From Baffinella frigidus (taxonomy: Eukaryota > Cryptophyceae > Cryptomonadales > Baffinellaceae): a stretch of 12,584 nucleotides of DNA. The stretch is taken from NCBI GenBank assembly GCA_026770585.1, contig MU646814.1, forward strand, positions 65,765 to 78,348, given 5' to 3'. Position 1 is the first letter of the stretch, and each line of letters begins with the position of its first letter. A model generated the notes under the pieces. The model searched no databases and was not told where the DNA came from. It saw only the letters and a program-made list of their open reading frames with translations. Positions 12,557 through 12,584 of the stretch are shown piece after piece. The position numbers were made by a program, and so were the translations under genes.

Positions 12557-12584
12557 CCCCCCCCCCCCCCCCCCCCCCCCCCCC
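12557..12584. repeat. poly-C run at window end
   Basis: Twenty-eight uninterrupted C residues to the last base. Such a run at an edge is most likely a sequencing or assembly limit, although a real homopolymer cannot be excluded. Confidence 0.9.

Overview
This window looks like nuclear DNA of a eukaryotic microbe, most likely an alga. It has an interstitial array of the plant/algal telomere heptamer TTTAGGG, two ankyrin-repeat genes of eukaryotic style, many short inverted-repeat transposable elements, microsatellites, and no bacterial operon layout, rRNA, tRNA or CRISPR. Several repeats spell peptides (YRGTSLIRN; RKEAW..RTSSG..LCWELEEPKGPKG) that I recall from predicted proteins of cryptophyte genomes. 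That lineage call is memory-based inference and is not proven by the sequence.

Layout. 1-1180: a GACA microsatellite, unassigned sequence, then two long telomere-like arrays of opposite polarity (C-rich 656-878, G-rich 939-1180). 1263-2671: three short inverted-repeat elements, a 61-bp tandem repeat and low-information DNA. 2672-3645: GC-rich flank leading to ankyrin gene A (3646-4749, +). 4888-9421: about 4.5 kb of interleaved repeats. These include one 532-bp foldback element, a perfect 32-bp palindrome, a 1.3-kb-spaced segmental duplication, at least four families of small elements with terminal inverted repeats, and one possible protein fragment with a WWE-like pattern. 9534-9590: a stray 3-prime scrap of a third ankyrin gene. 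9762-10868 (-): ankyrin gene B, a close paralogue of A in opposite orientation. 11003-11160: a small element inserted in B's 5-prime flank exactly where A's flank is uninterrupted. 11175-12584: GC-rich DNA with a doubtful spliced gene, degenerate repeats, a 34/32-bp minisatellite, and a poly-C run at the window end that is probably an assembly edge.

The two ankyrin genes are the only coding regions I trust. They share their 5-prime flank (including an in-frame stop exactly 36 nt before each ATG), internal repeats, a distinctive C-terminal tail and a short 3-prime motif. They converge on the repeat-rich middle, so the region is an inverted gene duplication with about 1.1-kb arms. No transposase, integrase or reverse transcriptase is visible, so all mobile elements here appear non-autonomous.
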